From NCBI GenBank assembly GCA_030612345.1, contig JAUWOB010000025.1, positions 1 through 9,602 on the forward strand: DNA of 9,602 nucleotides, given 5' to 3'. Each line of letters opens with the position of its first letter. The stretch's first letter is position 1. The translations under genes were made by a program, and so were the position numbers. This document shows, one piece after another, positions 1 to 6,259 of this stretch. The notes under the pieces are model-generated. The model was not told the origin of the DNA, ran no database searches, and saw only the letters and a list, made by a program, of their open reading frames with translations. The DNA is from Dehalococcoidia bacterium (GTDB taxonomy: Bacteria; Chloroflexota; Dehalococcoidia; GIF9; AB-539-J10).

Positions 1-317
1 TGTTCTCGGTATAGTACACGCTCGTCTGTAGTTGCATCCAGAACAGCCACTGGCTTGCCCTCAAGTACATCAGAAATGATCTTACCGACTGTTACCGGTC
101 CTTTTCGGAGGTACCAGTCGCTAAGCCCATAGGCAACTGTATGCAGTAACACATCCCTTTCTGCTGTCCGCAGCATGAGTGCGCAGGCTTTTGGCCCGAT
201 AGCTTTAGCTACACTCTCAACGATGGAACGAAGCAAGGCCCTGGAGTCCCGCGCCGCATTCAGTATCCCTGCTATCTGATACACACTCTCATAATAGTCT
301 CGTTTTTCTTTCGCCAT
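1..317 (-). CDS. GAF-domain protein, N-terminal part (cut by window edge)
   Basis: About 105 codons are visible, reading leftward off the window, so the C-terminus is missing. The ATG at 317-315 is preceded by a near-perfect Shine-Dalgarno GGAGGTGAT (323-331), which fixes the start. The N-terminus is helical (ESVYQIAGILNAARD), followed by LLRSIVESVAKAIGPKACAL and later KPVAVLDATTDERV. This is the order of a GAF sensor domain: an entry helix, a helix ending in an ALMLRTAE strand, then the small-ligand or dimer region near VLEGKPVAVLD. GAF domains bind small ligands or act as dimerisation modules in signalling proteins. No signal peptide or membrane segment is seen, so it is probably cytoplasmic. 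It may be a stand-alone GAF protein or the input part of a kinase, cyclase or regulator; the visible part cannot decide. The GAF call is from sequence pattern only. Confidence 0.75.
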   Translation of the reverse strand, partial: MAKEKRDYYESVYQIAGILNAARDSRALLRSIVESVAKAIGPKACALMLRTAERDVLLHTVAYGLSDWYLRKGPVTVGKIISDVLEGKPVAVLDATTDERVLYRE

Positions 318-708
318 CTTATCACCTCCGTGCCTTAAGTGATCACAGTCGCCTGCACATGTTCATTATCACCCAATATGCCGTGTTTGTTAGCCAGTCT
401 CACCGGCAGATTAGCACCGGTTTTCAACGCCGCCAGAGACGCTAATAGAGATATGCTCCGTCGATCGGATCACCGACCTCGTTGGCATCTTTCGGTGCCA
501 GGCGATCAAGCCTTGTCTAATTTGTGGGCTTGCGCATTCACCGATACCGGCAATGAGTTTGGCTGCCCTGAGATGCACCCCTTTGCCTTAGCGGGTTGGC
601 AGGTTGAATATTCCCGAGGGATGCTGGGTAGCGAGAAAAGCCAACATTGAAACGCGGGCACGGGCTGACACCAGGTGAAAGCGCTCCCTGCTCAGGCGAG
701 GAGTGGAT
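318..708. other. Intergenic stretch without a convincing gene
   Basis: Between the GAF gene start and the MFS stop I see no credible coding region. A 103-codon open frame starting at GTG 339 on the plus strand has no Shine-Dalgarno site and an unnatural-looking composition. For the GAF gene, the minus strand has a possible -10 GATAAT (complement of 365-370) without a good -35. An 8-base palindrome GTGATCAC (339-346) lies just upstream of its Shine-Dalgarno site and could be an operator half-site. No tRNA, T-run terminator or repeat was recognised. Confidence 0.5.
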
Positions 709-1962
709 CTAGGTGTCCTGTCTCCTCTTGCCCCTGTATTTCAAGAGAACCACTCCCAGAAGCACTGTAATCACGGAGATTGCGGCCAAGACCGGCAGAA
801 CAGTACGGTAGCTGCCCGTTGTGTCGTACACATATCCGGCAAAGGGTGCCCCGCCGGCACCACCGATGGTGCTGTAGAGCATGAGGGCGCCGATTACCAT
901 GCCCAGAGACTTTGTGCCAAAAAGTTCGGCCGGCACTAACGTGGCCAGAGGGATTACTCCACCATAGGCCAGGCCGAAGGCGATGGCGAATATGTAGAAT
1001 GCCCACATCTCGTGCGCGAAGATAAGCCAGGCGAGGGCCAGCGTTGACAGTATCAAGCACAGACTCAGTGCTTGCCTCGCCCCCAACCTATCGGCTATGA
1101 AACCCATCGAGGCACGGCTAGCAACACTGCAGCCCGCGATGATGGAGAGTATGCTGGCTGCGGCTATCTCCGTTACTCCGCTAGCAGTGGCATGCGGAAT
1201 GATGTGAACCACGATCGCCTGCAAACAGAAGAACCAAAGGGATCCTATTGCGCCGTAGAGCCAGAATGAGGCGCCTCTCACGGCTTCGCCCAGAGAAAGT
1301 CCCTCCATTGAAACCCCGATGGCCTCGCTTTGCCCATCATCAAGTTGGCCATAAGGCCTAAGGCCCATCTGGGCGGGACTCTTCCTGACAAATTGAGCTA
1401 GAGGGATGATGACTGCCCAGGCAACTACGCCAAGGATAACGAATGTCTTTTGCCAGCCGTGGGCAGATATCAGCATCTGTGCCAGCAGCGGCGAGACAAT
1501 TGCCCCCAGACCAAAGCCCGTGGCCAGAATGCTGACGGCTATGCCCCTTTTCTGTACGAACCATCTCGGTATTGTGGAAACCAACGGAGCTATGAAACAA
1601 CCGAAAGCTAATCCTATGAATAGGCCCCAGAATATATAGGTGTCACGCAGCGTACTAACCCTACTCATCAGTACGAACCCGGCACCCATCAGTACACCGC
1701 CCAGGCTAGCCAGAATGCGAGGCCCGTATTTATCACTTAGTTTTCCGGTGGCTATGGCCAAGAATCCTGCCACCAGATAAGCTATTGACGGCGCTAATGA
1801 CAGCGGTCCTCTGTCCCATTGGAAATTTTCTATCAGCGGTTTCAGGAAGACGCCAAAGGTGTAGACCGAAAGCGAGCACGTCGCCATGATGCCGGCGCTG
1901 GCCAAGGTTACGATCCAGCCGTAGTGGATGCGGCCTGCTCTCATAATGCCCCAATTTAGCAC
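709..1962 (-). CDS. MFS transporter, oxalate/formate antiporter (OFA)/monocarboxylate-like
   Basis: A 417-residue major facilitator permease, the usual MFS length, with about 12 hydrophobic helices split by a hydrophilic loop near residues 193-230. The MFS motif A is clear after helix 2 (GKLSDKYGPR, residues 73-82), and its second-half counterpart is GFIADRLGAR (287-296). The N-terminal IHYGWIV and the late AELFGTKSLG segment are typical of OFA and monocarboxylate-type MFS proteins, which move small organic acids across the inner membrane by exchange or proton symport. The substrate cannot be read from sequence. The longest frame begins at GTG 1962; an ATG at 1944 (residue 7, just after a GGGG tract) is an equally possible start and still keeps helix 1 whole. 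It is transcribed away from the dodecin gene with about 215 bases between them. No T-run terminator was seen after it. The MFS call is certain; the OFA subfamily is probable. Confidence 0.9.
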   Translation of the reverse strand: MLNWGIMRAGRIHYGWIVTLASAGIMATCSLSVYTFGVFLKPLIENFQWDRGPLSLAPSIAYLVAGFLAIATGKLSDKYGPRILASLGGVLMGAGFVLMSRVSTLRDTYIFWGLFIGLAFGCFIAPLVSTIPRWFVQKRGIAVSILATGFGLGAIVSPLLAQMLISAHGWQKTFVILGVVAWAVIIPLAQFVRKSPAQMGLRPYGQLDDGQSEAIGVSMEGLSLGEAVRGASFWLYGAIGSLWFFCLQAIVVHIIPHATASGVTEIAAASILSIIAGCSVASRASMGFIADRLGARQALSLCLILSTLALAWLIFAHEMWAFYIFAIAFGLAYGGVIPLATLVPAELFGTKSLGMVIGALMLYSTIGGAGGAPFAGYVYDTTGSYRTVLPVLAAISVITVLLGVVLLKYRGKRRQDT

Positions 1963-2121
1963 ACGGGGTGATGGGGCGCAAAACGGGCAGTGCAGTTATC
2001 CTGCCGCAGAGCCACCCGGCCTGGCTGCTGTTTCAGGAGGCAGGCGACGCATTTCGGGTTCAGCGGTGGTTGGTGCCGGACGGAAGGGCTCTCATGTGGT
2101 GTACACTTGGAGCGATGTTAG

Positions 2122-2151
2122 TTGACGGGTTGACCGTATCTATCATATAAT
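2122..2151 (+). promoter_or_regulatory. Sigma-70-type promoter of the dodecin gene
   Basis: A -35 TTGACG (2122-2127) and a perfect -10 TATAAT (2146-2151) are separated by 18 bases. Transcription would start near 2158, leaving a leader of about 20 bases with AAGGAGGG (2167-2174) just before the ATG at 2179. A second TTGACC (2130-2135) sits too close to the -10 to serve. The near-consensus boxes suggest strong, largely unregulated expression; I see no operator. Confidence 0.75.
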
Positions 2152-2178
2152 AACCAACAAGTTCACAAGGAGGGTATC

Positions 2179-2397
2179 ATGTCTGACAGTGTCTACAAGA
2201 TAATAACGTTGGTGGGCGCCAGCACCGAGTCCTGGGAGAAGGCGGCAGCCGCTGCGGTTGAGAGAGCCTCGAAGAGCTTGCGTGACCTGCGCGTTGCCGA
2301 GGTGGAGGAGCTGGACATGAGTCTCGACAACGGCAAGGTTATCGCCTACCGTGCCAAGGTGCGGGTCTCCTTCAAGTATGAGGACAAGGAAATTTAA
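2179..2397 (+). CDS. Dodecin-family protein lacking the canonical flavin-binding residues
   Basis: A 72-residue protein with the dodecin pattern: strand (YKIITLVGAS), amphipathic helix (ESWEKAAAAAVERASKSL), then two strands (VAEVEELDMSL and VIAYRAKVRVSFKYE). Dodecins assemble into hollow dodecamers that store riboflavin, FMN or FAD in stacked pairs. Aligned by eye with halobacterial and mycobacterial dodecins, the flavin-stacking Trp is Val39 here and the isoalloxazine-contacting Gln is Arg58, so classical flavin storage is doubtful. Dodecin-fold proteins without these residues are known, including ones reported with bound calcium. The ATG at 2179 has a strong Shine-Dalgarno AAGGAGGG five bases or so upstream and its own promoter. 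It stands alone, convergent with the gamma-glutamyltransferase-like gene. The fold is confident; the ligand is unknown. Confidence 0.88.
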   Translation: MSDSVYKIITLVGASTESWEKAAAAAVERASKSLRDLRVAEVEELDMSLDNGKVIAYRAKVRVSFKYEDKEI

Positions 2398-2413
2398 GTA
2401 GGCCGATTAGGGT

Positions 2414-2437
2414 ATCGCCCATCGGTTATCGGGTGAT
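2414..2437. other. Short hairpin between convergent genes
   Basis: ATCGCCC (2414-2420) pairs with GGGTGAT (2431-2437), including one G-T pair, over a 10-base loop, 17 bases after the dodecin stop. No T-run follows directly; the nearest is TTTTT near 2465-2469. A terminator role for the convergent dodecin and gamma-glutamyltransferase-like transcripts is therefore weakly supported. Confidence 0.25.
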
Positions 2438-2477
2438 CAGTCCCATCCCCCTGCGGCGCTTCTGTTTTTCCCTTTGA

Positions 2478-4091
2478 TCACCAGTTTCCCACGGCGCAGC
2501 CGTCTTTGCGGGGGTCTGAGCCGGCCATGAGGGCCTTAGTGGTCGGGTGCACCATAATGGCCTGCCCTCCGCCGAATTGCTGAGAGTAAGGATCAGCCAG
2601 TTCGATTATGCGGTGTCCCTTGTCGGCCAGTTTTTCACGGACGGGAGGAGGGATATTGGGTTCGCAGATACATTCGCTGCCCTGAATATATCTGAAGCGA
2701 GGGGCATCGAGAGCCGCCTGCACGTCCATACCGAAGTGGACAATGTTGAGCAGGACCTGGACATGTCCCTGCGGCTGCATGAAACCGCCCATGACGCCGA
2801 AGGTGAGAAACAAGTCACCATGGCGCAAAACCATGGCCGGGATTATGGTGTGATATGGCCTCTTATGAGGCTCGATGCAGTTGGGATGGCCGTCTTCAAG
2901 GGAGAACAGGCTGCCACGGTTTTGCAGGCAGATACCTGTATCCGGTACGACAATGCCGGAGCCGAACGGCTGGTAAAGGCTGCTGATGAAAGAGACGCTG
3001 TTACCATCTTTATCAGTCACGGCCAGGTAGACGGTGTCTTCGCGGGTGCTCAAGGCGCCTGCCTCTACTGCTTTAGCTGCCCTATTCCTATCTATAAGGC
3101 TCCTTCTTCGCTCTGCGTAGCCTTTGGCAAGCAATCTCTCCCAAGGAAGGTCGGTGAAGTCCGGATCGGCCACGTATCGACTGCCGTCGGCAAAAGCCAG
3201 CTTGATGGCCTCTATCAGGAAGTGCAGGTAGTCGGCAGAGTTATGCCCCAGGGATTGTAGATCAAAGCCCTCCAGTATATTCAAGGCCAGCAGAACGACC
3301 AGCCCTTGACCGTTGGGCGGACATTCATAGACGTCATATCCGTGATAATTGGTGCTTATCGGCGTCACCCATGTAGAGCTATGGTCGCTCAGGTCCTGCA
3401 TAGTAATCAGCCCGCCGTTTTCTTCAGAACAAGCTACTATTGCTTCAGCAATCTCCCCCCTGTAGAAGACCTCACGTCCAGCCTCGGCAATCTTGCGGAA
3501 GGTTCGGGCCAGGTCGGGCTGCACGATAACGTCGCCCGGCTCAGGTGCCTTTCCGCCCCGCAGATAGGTACGGGCAGCAGCGGCATTAGGCCGCAGTTTG
3601 GCGCTGTTCATCTGCCAGGTGTGCGCAATGACCTCTGTGACAGGAAACCCGTGTTGAGCTAACTGTATGGCCGGCACCAATACCTGAGCCAGGCTCATAG
3701 TGCCGTAGTTTTCGAGCAGCGAACACCACCCGTCCAGGGCGCCGGGTATTGTCACCGTATGGATGCCTGTATCGGGCATTCGCCGGTAACCGAGATCTAG
3801 AAGCGTTTCCAGACCAGTTGCATAGGGAGCACGGCCGCTGGCATTCAATGCCTTTAGCTGGTTGCTGCCCCTCAAATACAACAGCGCAAAGGCATCTCCT
3901 CCCAGGCCCGTGGCCATGGGCTCCACCACGTTCAAGGCGGCAGCGGTGGCGATGGCAGCATCGATCGCATTGCCTCCCTGCTGTAGCATGCTCATCCCGG
4001 CCTGCGCCGCTAAGGGTTGGCTGGGGGCCACGATTCCGCGATTACTCATAACCGCGGAGCGACGCGATGGAATAGAGTATTTTGCGGCCAT
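2478..4091 (-). CDS. Gamma-glutamyltransferase-family Ntn-hydrolase (YwrD-like)
   Basis: A 537-residue proenzyme of the gamma-glutamyltransferase superfamily, which self-cleaves to give a small subunit whose N-terminal Thr is the nucleophile. That Thr is probably Thr353 (EDTVYLAV, 351-358), giving chains of about 352 and 185 residues. Conserved blocks are QQGGNAIDAAIATAAA (37-52), TGLGGDAF (61-68), YQPFGSG (373-379) and FGVMGGFMQPQGHVQ (431-445). The usual glutathione-carboxylate motif RExAP is replaced by ASGRAP (84-89), as in the YwrD branch, so glutathione may not be the substrate; an amidohydrolase or acylase role is possible. No signal peptide is seen, so it is probably cytoplasmic. The frame stays open upstream to 4616, but that part lies antisense to the SDR gene and is not family-like. 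ATG 4091 is followed by YSIPSRRSAV, the usual start of this family. Its ribosome site (GGGG, 4 bases before ATG) is poor. Confidence 0.9.
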   Translation of the reverse strand: MAAKYSIPSRRSAVMSNRGIVAPSQPLAAQAGMSMLQQGGNAIDAAIATAAALNVVEPMATGLGGDAFALLYLRGSNQLKALNASGRAPYATGLETLLDLGYRRMPDTGIHTVTIPGALDGWCSLLENYGTMSLAQVLVPAIQLAQHGFPVTEVIAHTWQMNSAKLRPNAAAARTYLRGGKAPEPGDVIVQPDLARTFRKIAEAGREVFYRGEIAEAIVACSEENGGLITMQDLSDHSSTWVTPISTNYHGYDVYECPPNGQGLVVLLALNILEGFDLQSLGHNSADYLHFLIEAIKLAFADGSRYVADPDFTDLPWERLLAKGYAERRRSLIDRNRAAKAVEAGALSTREDTVYLAVTDKDGNSVSFISSLYQPFGSGIVVPDTGICLQNRGSLFSLEDGHPNCIEPHKRPYHTIIPAMVLRHGDLFLTFGVMGGFMQPQGHVQVLLNIVHFGMDVQAALDAPRFRYIQGSECICEPNIPPPVREKLADKGHRIIELADPYSQQFGGGQAIMVHPTTKALMAGSDPRKDGCAVGNW

Positions 4092-4098
4092 TTCTCCC

Positions 4099-4124
4099 CA
4101 GCCCGGGAGCCCCGCCCCGGGCTG
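4099..4124 (-). promoter_or_regulatory. GC-rich hairpin in the leader of the gamma-glutamyltransferase-like gene
   Basis: CAGCCCGGG (4099-4107) and CCCGGGCTG (4116-4124) form a perfect 9-base inverted repeat with an 8-base loop. In the minus-strand transcript this hairpin ends directly at the GGGGAG ribosome site, only a few bases before the ATG at 4091. It would be very stable and could limit ribosome access. Seen directly; a regulatory effect is inference. Confidence 0.45.
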
Positions 4125-4131
4125 TGCCCAT

Positions 4132-4159
4132 ATTGTAACCCATTCTGGGCTCATTGGAA
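4132..4159 (-). promoter_or_regulatory. Possible promoter of the gamma-glutamyltransferase-like gene
   Basis: On the minus strand, -10 TACAAT (complement of 4132-4137) lies 16 bases from a weak -35 TTCCAA (complement of 4154-4159). The transcript would start near 4125 and carry the GC-rich hairpin at its very 5' end. The -10 is good; the -35 matches only three consensus bases. Confidence 0.33.
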
Positions 4160-4173
4160 GGCTCTTGCGGTGT

Positions 4174-4197
4174 CCAGGACACACTGTACAGTCCTGG
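4174..4197. promoter_or_regulatory. Nested palindrome, candidate operator in the divergent control region
   Basis: CCAGGAC (4174-4180) and GTCCTGG (4191-4197) are a perfect 7-base inverted repeat with a 10-base spacer. Within it lies a second perfect palindrome, ACTGTACAGT (4183-4192), with its centre shifted by two bases. The site sits five bases upstream of the SDR -35 box and beyond the -35 of the divergent gene. This position would suit a dimeric regulator acting on one or both genes. No T-run follows, so a terminator is unlikely. Confidence 0.5.
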
Positions 4198-4202
4198 CAA
4201 CT

Positions 4203-4231
4203 TTGAAAACAAACTGCCGAAGATTTAGAAT
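4203..4231 (+). promoter_or_regulatory. Sigma-70-type promoter of the SDR gene
   Basis: A -35 TTGAAA (4203-4208) and a -10 TAGAAT (4226-4231) have the ideal 17-base spacing. The predicted start near 4238 coincides with the Shine-Dalgarno GGAAGGAG (4238-4245), so the leader would be only about 16 bases long. This is short but workable. The nested palindrome lies immediately upstream. Confidence 0.6.
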
Positions 4232-4253
4232 AAGGACGGAAGGAGATGGGAAC

Positions 4254-5249
4254 ATGATGGTCGTCACAGGGGCTACGGGCCACATTGGTAATGTCCTGGG
4301 GCGCGAGGTGCGCGCGCGGGGGCAAGGTGTGCGCGCCCTGGTTATGCCTGCCGAGGACGACCGACCGCTGGAGGGACTTGATGTGGAGCTTGTCCATGGT
4401 GACGTCAGGCATCTGCCGAGCCTCAAGGCGGCCTTCACCGGGGTCGACGTTGTCTTTCACCTTGCCGGTATCGTTACCATCATGCCCGGCATGAGGGCCA
4501 TACTGGAGGCGGTAAACGTGGGAGGTGTGCGCAATGTCATCGACGCCTGCCGGGCTGCAGGTGTGCGGCGCCTGGTCTATACCAGCTCGGTCCACGCTAT
4601 CGCCGAGCCATCCCACGGCACGGTTATCGATGAATCACAGCCCTTCGACCCGGATCAGGTTCTTGGCGACTACGCACGTAGCAAAGCTCGCGCCACCCTG
4701 CTTCTTCTTGACGAGGTAAGAAAAGGAGGCCTTGATGCCGTGGTCTGCTGCCCCACGGGTGTCATCGGTCCCTGGGATTACAGAATCTCCAATATCGGCC
4801 AGCTCATACTCGACTTGGCGAGTGGTCATCTCAGATCGTACGTGAGAGGAGCCTATGATTTCGTTGACGTGCGTGATGTGGCTACAGGCCTCATCCTGGC
4901 TGCCGAGAGAGGGCAGTCAGGGCATCACTATATTCTATCCGGCGCACAGGTACAGGTTCCGGAACTGATGAAGGAACTGGAACGGAATATCGGCTACAAG
5001 GCTCCCGGCTATGAGATCCCGTCTGGGATAGCCCGAGCTGCCGGGGTGCTGGCGGGCGTGTACTACCGGGTAATGCGGAGGCGGCCTGTCTTCACGGCCT
5101 ACTCCATTGACGTTCTGACAAGCAACTCTCAGGTGAGCTCGGCGCGGGCGCGTGAGGAACTCGGTTTTACAGCCAGAAGATGGCAGGATTCAATACGCGA
5201 TCACGTGGAATGGTTCCGTGCTGAGGGCATGCTCCCCACCCGCAGCTAG
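4254..5249 (+). CDS. NAD(P)-dependent epimerase/dehydratase family protein (extended SDR)
   Basis: A 331-residue extended short-chain dehydrogenase/reductase, a typical length. The Rossmann nucleotide-binding motif TGATGHIG is at residues 5-12, an acidic stretch in HGDVRHL follows (48-54), HLAG is at 69-72, the catalytic Ser is in YTSS (109-112), and YARSK (140-144) gives catalytic Tyr140 and Lys144. VVCCPTGVIGPWD (163-175) and YDFVDVRDVA (201-210) are typical of the dihydroflavonol-reductase and sugar-epimerase-like branch. The C-terminal part (about 230-331) is the variable substrate domain, so the substrate is not predictable. It probably oxidises or reduces a hydroxyl or keto group, or epimerises a sugar, in the cytoplasm. 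ATG 4254 is chosen because GGAAGGAG lies 8 bases upstream; a second ATG follows at once. The open frame continues back to 4017, but that part overlaps the divergent gene and its control region. Confidence 0.9.
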   Translation: MMVVTGATGHIGNVLGREVRARGQGVRALVMPAEDDRPLEGLDVELVHGDVRHLPSLKAAFTGVDVVFHLAGIVTIMPGMRAILEAVNVGGVRNVIDACRAAGVRRLVYTSSVHAIAEPSHGTVIDESQPFDPDQVLGDYARSKARATLLLLDEVRKGGLDAVVCCPTGVIGPWDYRISNIGQLILDLASGHLRSYVRGAYDFVDVRDVATGLILAAERGQSGHHYILSGAQVQVPELMKELERNIGYKAPGYEIPSGIARAAGVLAGVYYRVMRRRPVFTAYSIDVLTSNSQVSSARAREELGFTARRWQDSIRDHVEWFRAEGMLPTRS

Positions 5250-5272
5250 AATTTCACATTGCAGGGATGAGC

Positions 5273-5299
5273 TTGTGCCTGTATTCTTAACTATATAAG
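5273..5299 (+). promoter_or_regulatory. Weak promoter candidate before the small membrane protein
   Basis: A TTGTGC (5273-5278) and a TATAAG (5294-5299) are 15 bases apart, shorter than optimal. They lie in the 70-base gap between the SDR stop and the membrane-protein start. The gene may instead be read through from the SDR promoter. Confidence 0.28.
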
Positions 5300-5319
5300 A
5301 AGAGAGAGGAGGACAAGAT

Positions 5320-5655
5320 ATGGAAAAGACATGGAAACCGACAACCGCGGGAGTACTCTGCATTCTGGCCGGAATAGCCGACGTGGCTTTTGGGATACTG
5401 ATCATTTTGGCCGCGGGCATTGCACGTCAGGTCTTTGCATTCACGGAGATGGGGCGGGTGATTGACCTGATTATTGCCATCAGTCCTCTGTGGTTCGTAC
5501 TGGGGATAGTTGCCATAGTGGGCGGCATTTATGCCCTAAGAAGAAGGGTTTGGGGTTTGGCGCTGGCCGGGTCTATCTGTGCACTCAGTGGCTGCTCGCT
5601 TTTCGGAATACTGGCCATCATATTCGTGGCCATGGGGAAGGACGAGTTCGAGTAG
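5320..5655 (+). CDS. Small integral membrane protein, unknown function
   Basis: A 111-residue, strongly hydrophobic protein. Likely membrane helices are about residues 9-33 (TAGVLCILAGIADVAFGILI and following), 47-72 (IDLIIAISPLWFVLGIVAI and following) and 77-105 (GLALAGSICALSGCSLFGIL and following). A basic patch, LRRRVWG, lies between the last two. The WKPTTAGVLCILAG opening resembles small uncharacterised bacterial membrane proteins that begin KPTTAG, but I cannot name the family. The start is well supported by GAGAGGAGGA a few bases upstream of ATG 5320. It follows the SDR gene on the same strand after 70 bases and may be co-transcribed. The short acidic C-terminal tail (KDEFE) is probably cytoplasmic. 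Two cysteines in the last helix (SICALSGC) are notable but without assignable function. Confidence 0.75.
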   Translation: MEKTWKPTTAGVLCILAGIADVAFGILIILAAGIARQVFAFTEMGRVIDLIIAISPLWFVLGIVAIVGGIYALRRRVWGLALAGSICALSGCSLFGILAIIFVAMGKDEFE

Positions 5656-6099
5656 AGCCTGATACGTTACATACGGGGAGCGGCGTTCGGTGGTCGGATA
5701 GGCCGCGGCCCGTGTTGTACGGGAACTGCGGTGGCATACTTTCTCGTTGTCTGTTTAGCGTGTTTCTTCTCGGTCAACTTGCACAACGTCCTGAAGTCTC
5801 GTAAGCGGGAAGGGGATGTGAAAGCTCATGCCGAGGTCAAACGATCCGCAGGATTCGCTCTATCCACATGTACTGGCAAATATGACACGGGATGACCTTA
5901 TCAAGGACAGCGATCCGGTGGTGGGCTACATTATAGAAGAGATGAATCGCTAGACGGTTCTCGTGGAAGCGGCGGCTCTACTGATGAAGCAGCCCGGCGA
6001 CGGAGGGCAGAGTATCGCTCGAAGTGCCGCAGGCCGGGCCGCCGCTAATGCTCGGCCTACCTGGCCCTGCTGGCTATGTCGGAATGCGGGAAGCGACAA
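5656..6099. other. Poorly coding gap upstream of the acyl-CoA dehydrogenase promoter
   Basis: No gene of normal length is found. The frame of the membrane protein stays open past its TAG stop to a TGA at 5893. From GTG 5731 this would encode a hydrophobic segment (VAYFLVVCLACFFSV) followed by basic residues, but no Shine-Dalgarno site precedes it. A second frame holds the 41-codon ORF described separately. The stretch may be remnants of small genes or plain intergenic DNA. Confidence 0.4.
5828..5953 (+). CDS. Doubtful 41-codon ORF ending at an amber codon (possible remnant)
   Basis: ATG 5828 is the first start after an in-frame TGA (5819-5821), with a purine-rich GGGAAGGGG about 12 bases upstream. 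It encodes 41 residues, including SLYPHVLANMTRDDLIKDSD and VVGYIIEEMNR, then TAG at 5951-5953. The same frame continues open beyond the TAG for 49 codons (TVLVEAAALLMKQPG and following) to TGA at 6101-6103. The helix-like run across the TAG suggests a CAG-to-TAG mutation in a former protein of about 90 residues. Chance is equally possible. No family recognised. Confidence 0.22.
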   Translation: MPRSNDPQDSLYPHVLANMTRDDLIKDSDPVVGYIIEEMNR

Positions 6100-6129
6100 T
6101 TGACCTGGGTCGGGACGGGGTAGTAAAAT
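6100..6129 (+). promoter_or_regulatory. Sigma-70-type promoter of the acyl-CoA dehydrogenase/mutase operon
   Basis: A -35 TTGACC (6100-6105) and a -10 TAAAAT (6124-6129) are 18 bases apart. Transcription near 6136 would give a leader of about 137 bases before the ATG at 6273, much longer than the leaders of the dodecin and SDR genes. The leader holds a mini-ORF with its own ribosome site and a hairpin next to the dehydrogenase ribosome site. Confidence 0.6.
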
Positions 6130-6185
6130 CAGGCGTGAAAGTTAACAAGGGTAACTGAAAGCGACTGGCGGTTTGAAAGGAACAA

Positions 6186-6221
6186 ATGGCGAAGAATGCC
6201 GGGGTACTTAATGGTGGTTGA
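6186..6221 (+). CDS. Possible 11-codon leader ORF
   Basis: ATG 6186 follows a GAAAGGAAC ribosome site at a suitable distance and encodes MAKNAGVLNGG before TGA at 6219-6221. It lies inside the predicted operon leader, ahead of the hairpin at 6238-6259. It has no run of one amino acid as in classical attenuators, so a regulatory role is only a possibility, and such a short ORF may be chance. Confidence 0.22.
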   Translation: MAKNAGVLNGG

Positions 6222-6237
6222 TTACCCTGCAACGAAG

Positions 6238-6259
6238 CGAGGTTCCCTGAATAACCTCG
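6238..6259 (+). promoter_or_regulatory. Inverted repeat next to the acyl-CoA dehydrogenase ribosome site
   Basis: CGAGGTT (6238-6244) and AACCTCG (6253-6259) form a perfect 7-base inverted repeat with an 8-base loop. The repeat ends exactly where the Shine-Dalgarno AAAGGAG (6260-6266) begins. It could be an RNA hairpin that gates translation or a dimeric operator for a repressor of acyl-CoA catabolism. The structure is seen directly; the function is inferred. Confidence 0.45.

Noticed and set aside
339..650. 103-codon plus-strand frame starting at GTG
   Set aside because: It has no ribosome site and no recognisable domain. A segment VFNAARD resembles ILNAARD of the neighbouring GAF protein on the other strand, but the match is too short to argue for a duplicated fragment.
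1968..2150. 60-codon plus-strand frame running into the dodecin promoter
   Set aside because: It overlaps the -35 and -10 boxes of the dodecin promoter and has no convincing ribosome site or domain. A phrase such as HPAWLLFQEAGDAF looks protein-like but is not enough.
2461..2475. T-run as part of an intrinsic terminator
   Set aside because: No GC-rich stem directly precedes TTTTT at 2465-2469; the nearest hairpin (2414-2437) is nearly 30 bases away.
2547..3260. 237-codon plus-strand frame
   Set aside because: It is fully antisense to the strongly conserved gamma-glutamyltransferase-like gene, with no ribosome site or recognised domain; a codon-bias shadow.
4017..4253. N-terminal extension of the SDR frame
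   Set aside because: It overlaps the beginning of the divergent gene, and the Rossmann motif begins right after ATG 4254, which has a good Shine-Dalgarno site.
4092..4616. N-terminal extension of the gamma-glutamyltransferase-like frame to 712 residues
   Set aside because: It lies antisense to the start of the well-supported SDR gene and through the divergent promoter region, is rich in residues unlike the family, and the known family start pattern begins at 4091.
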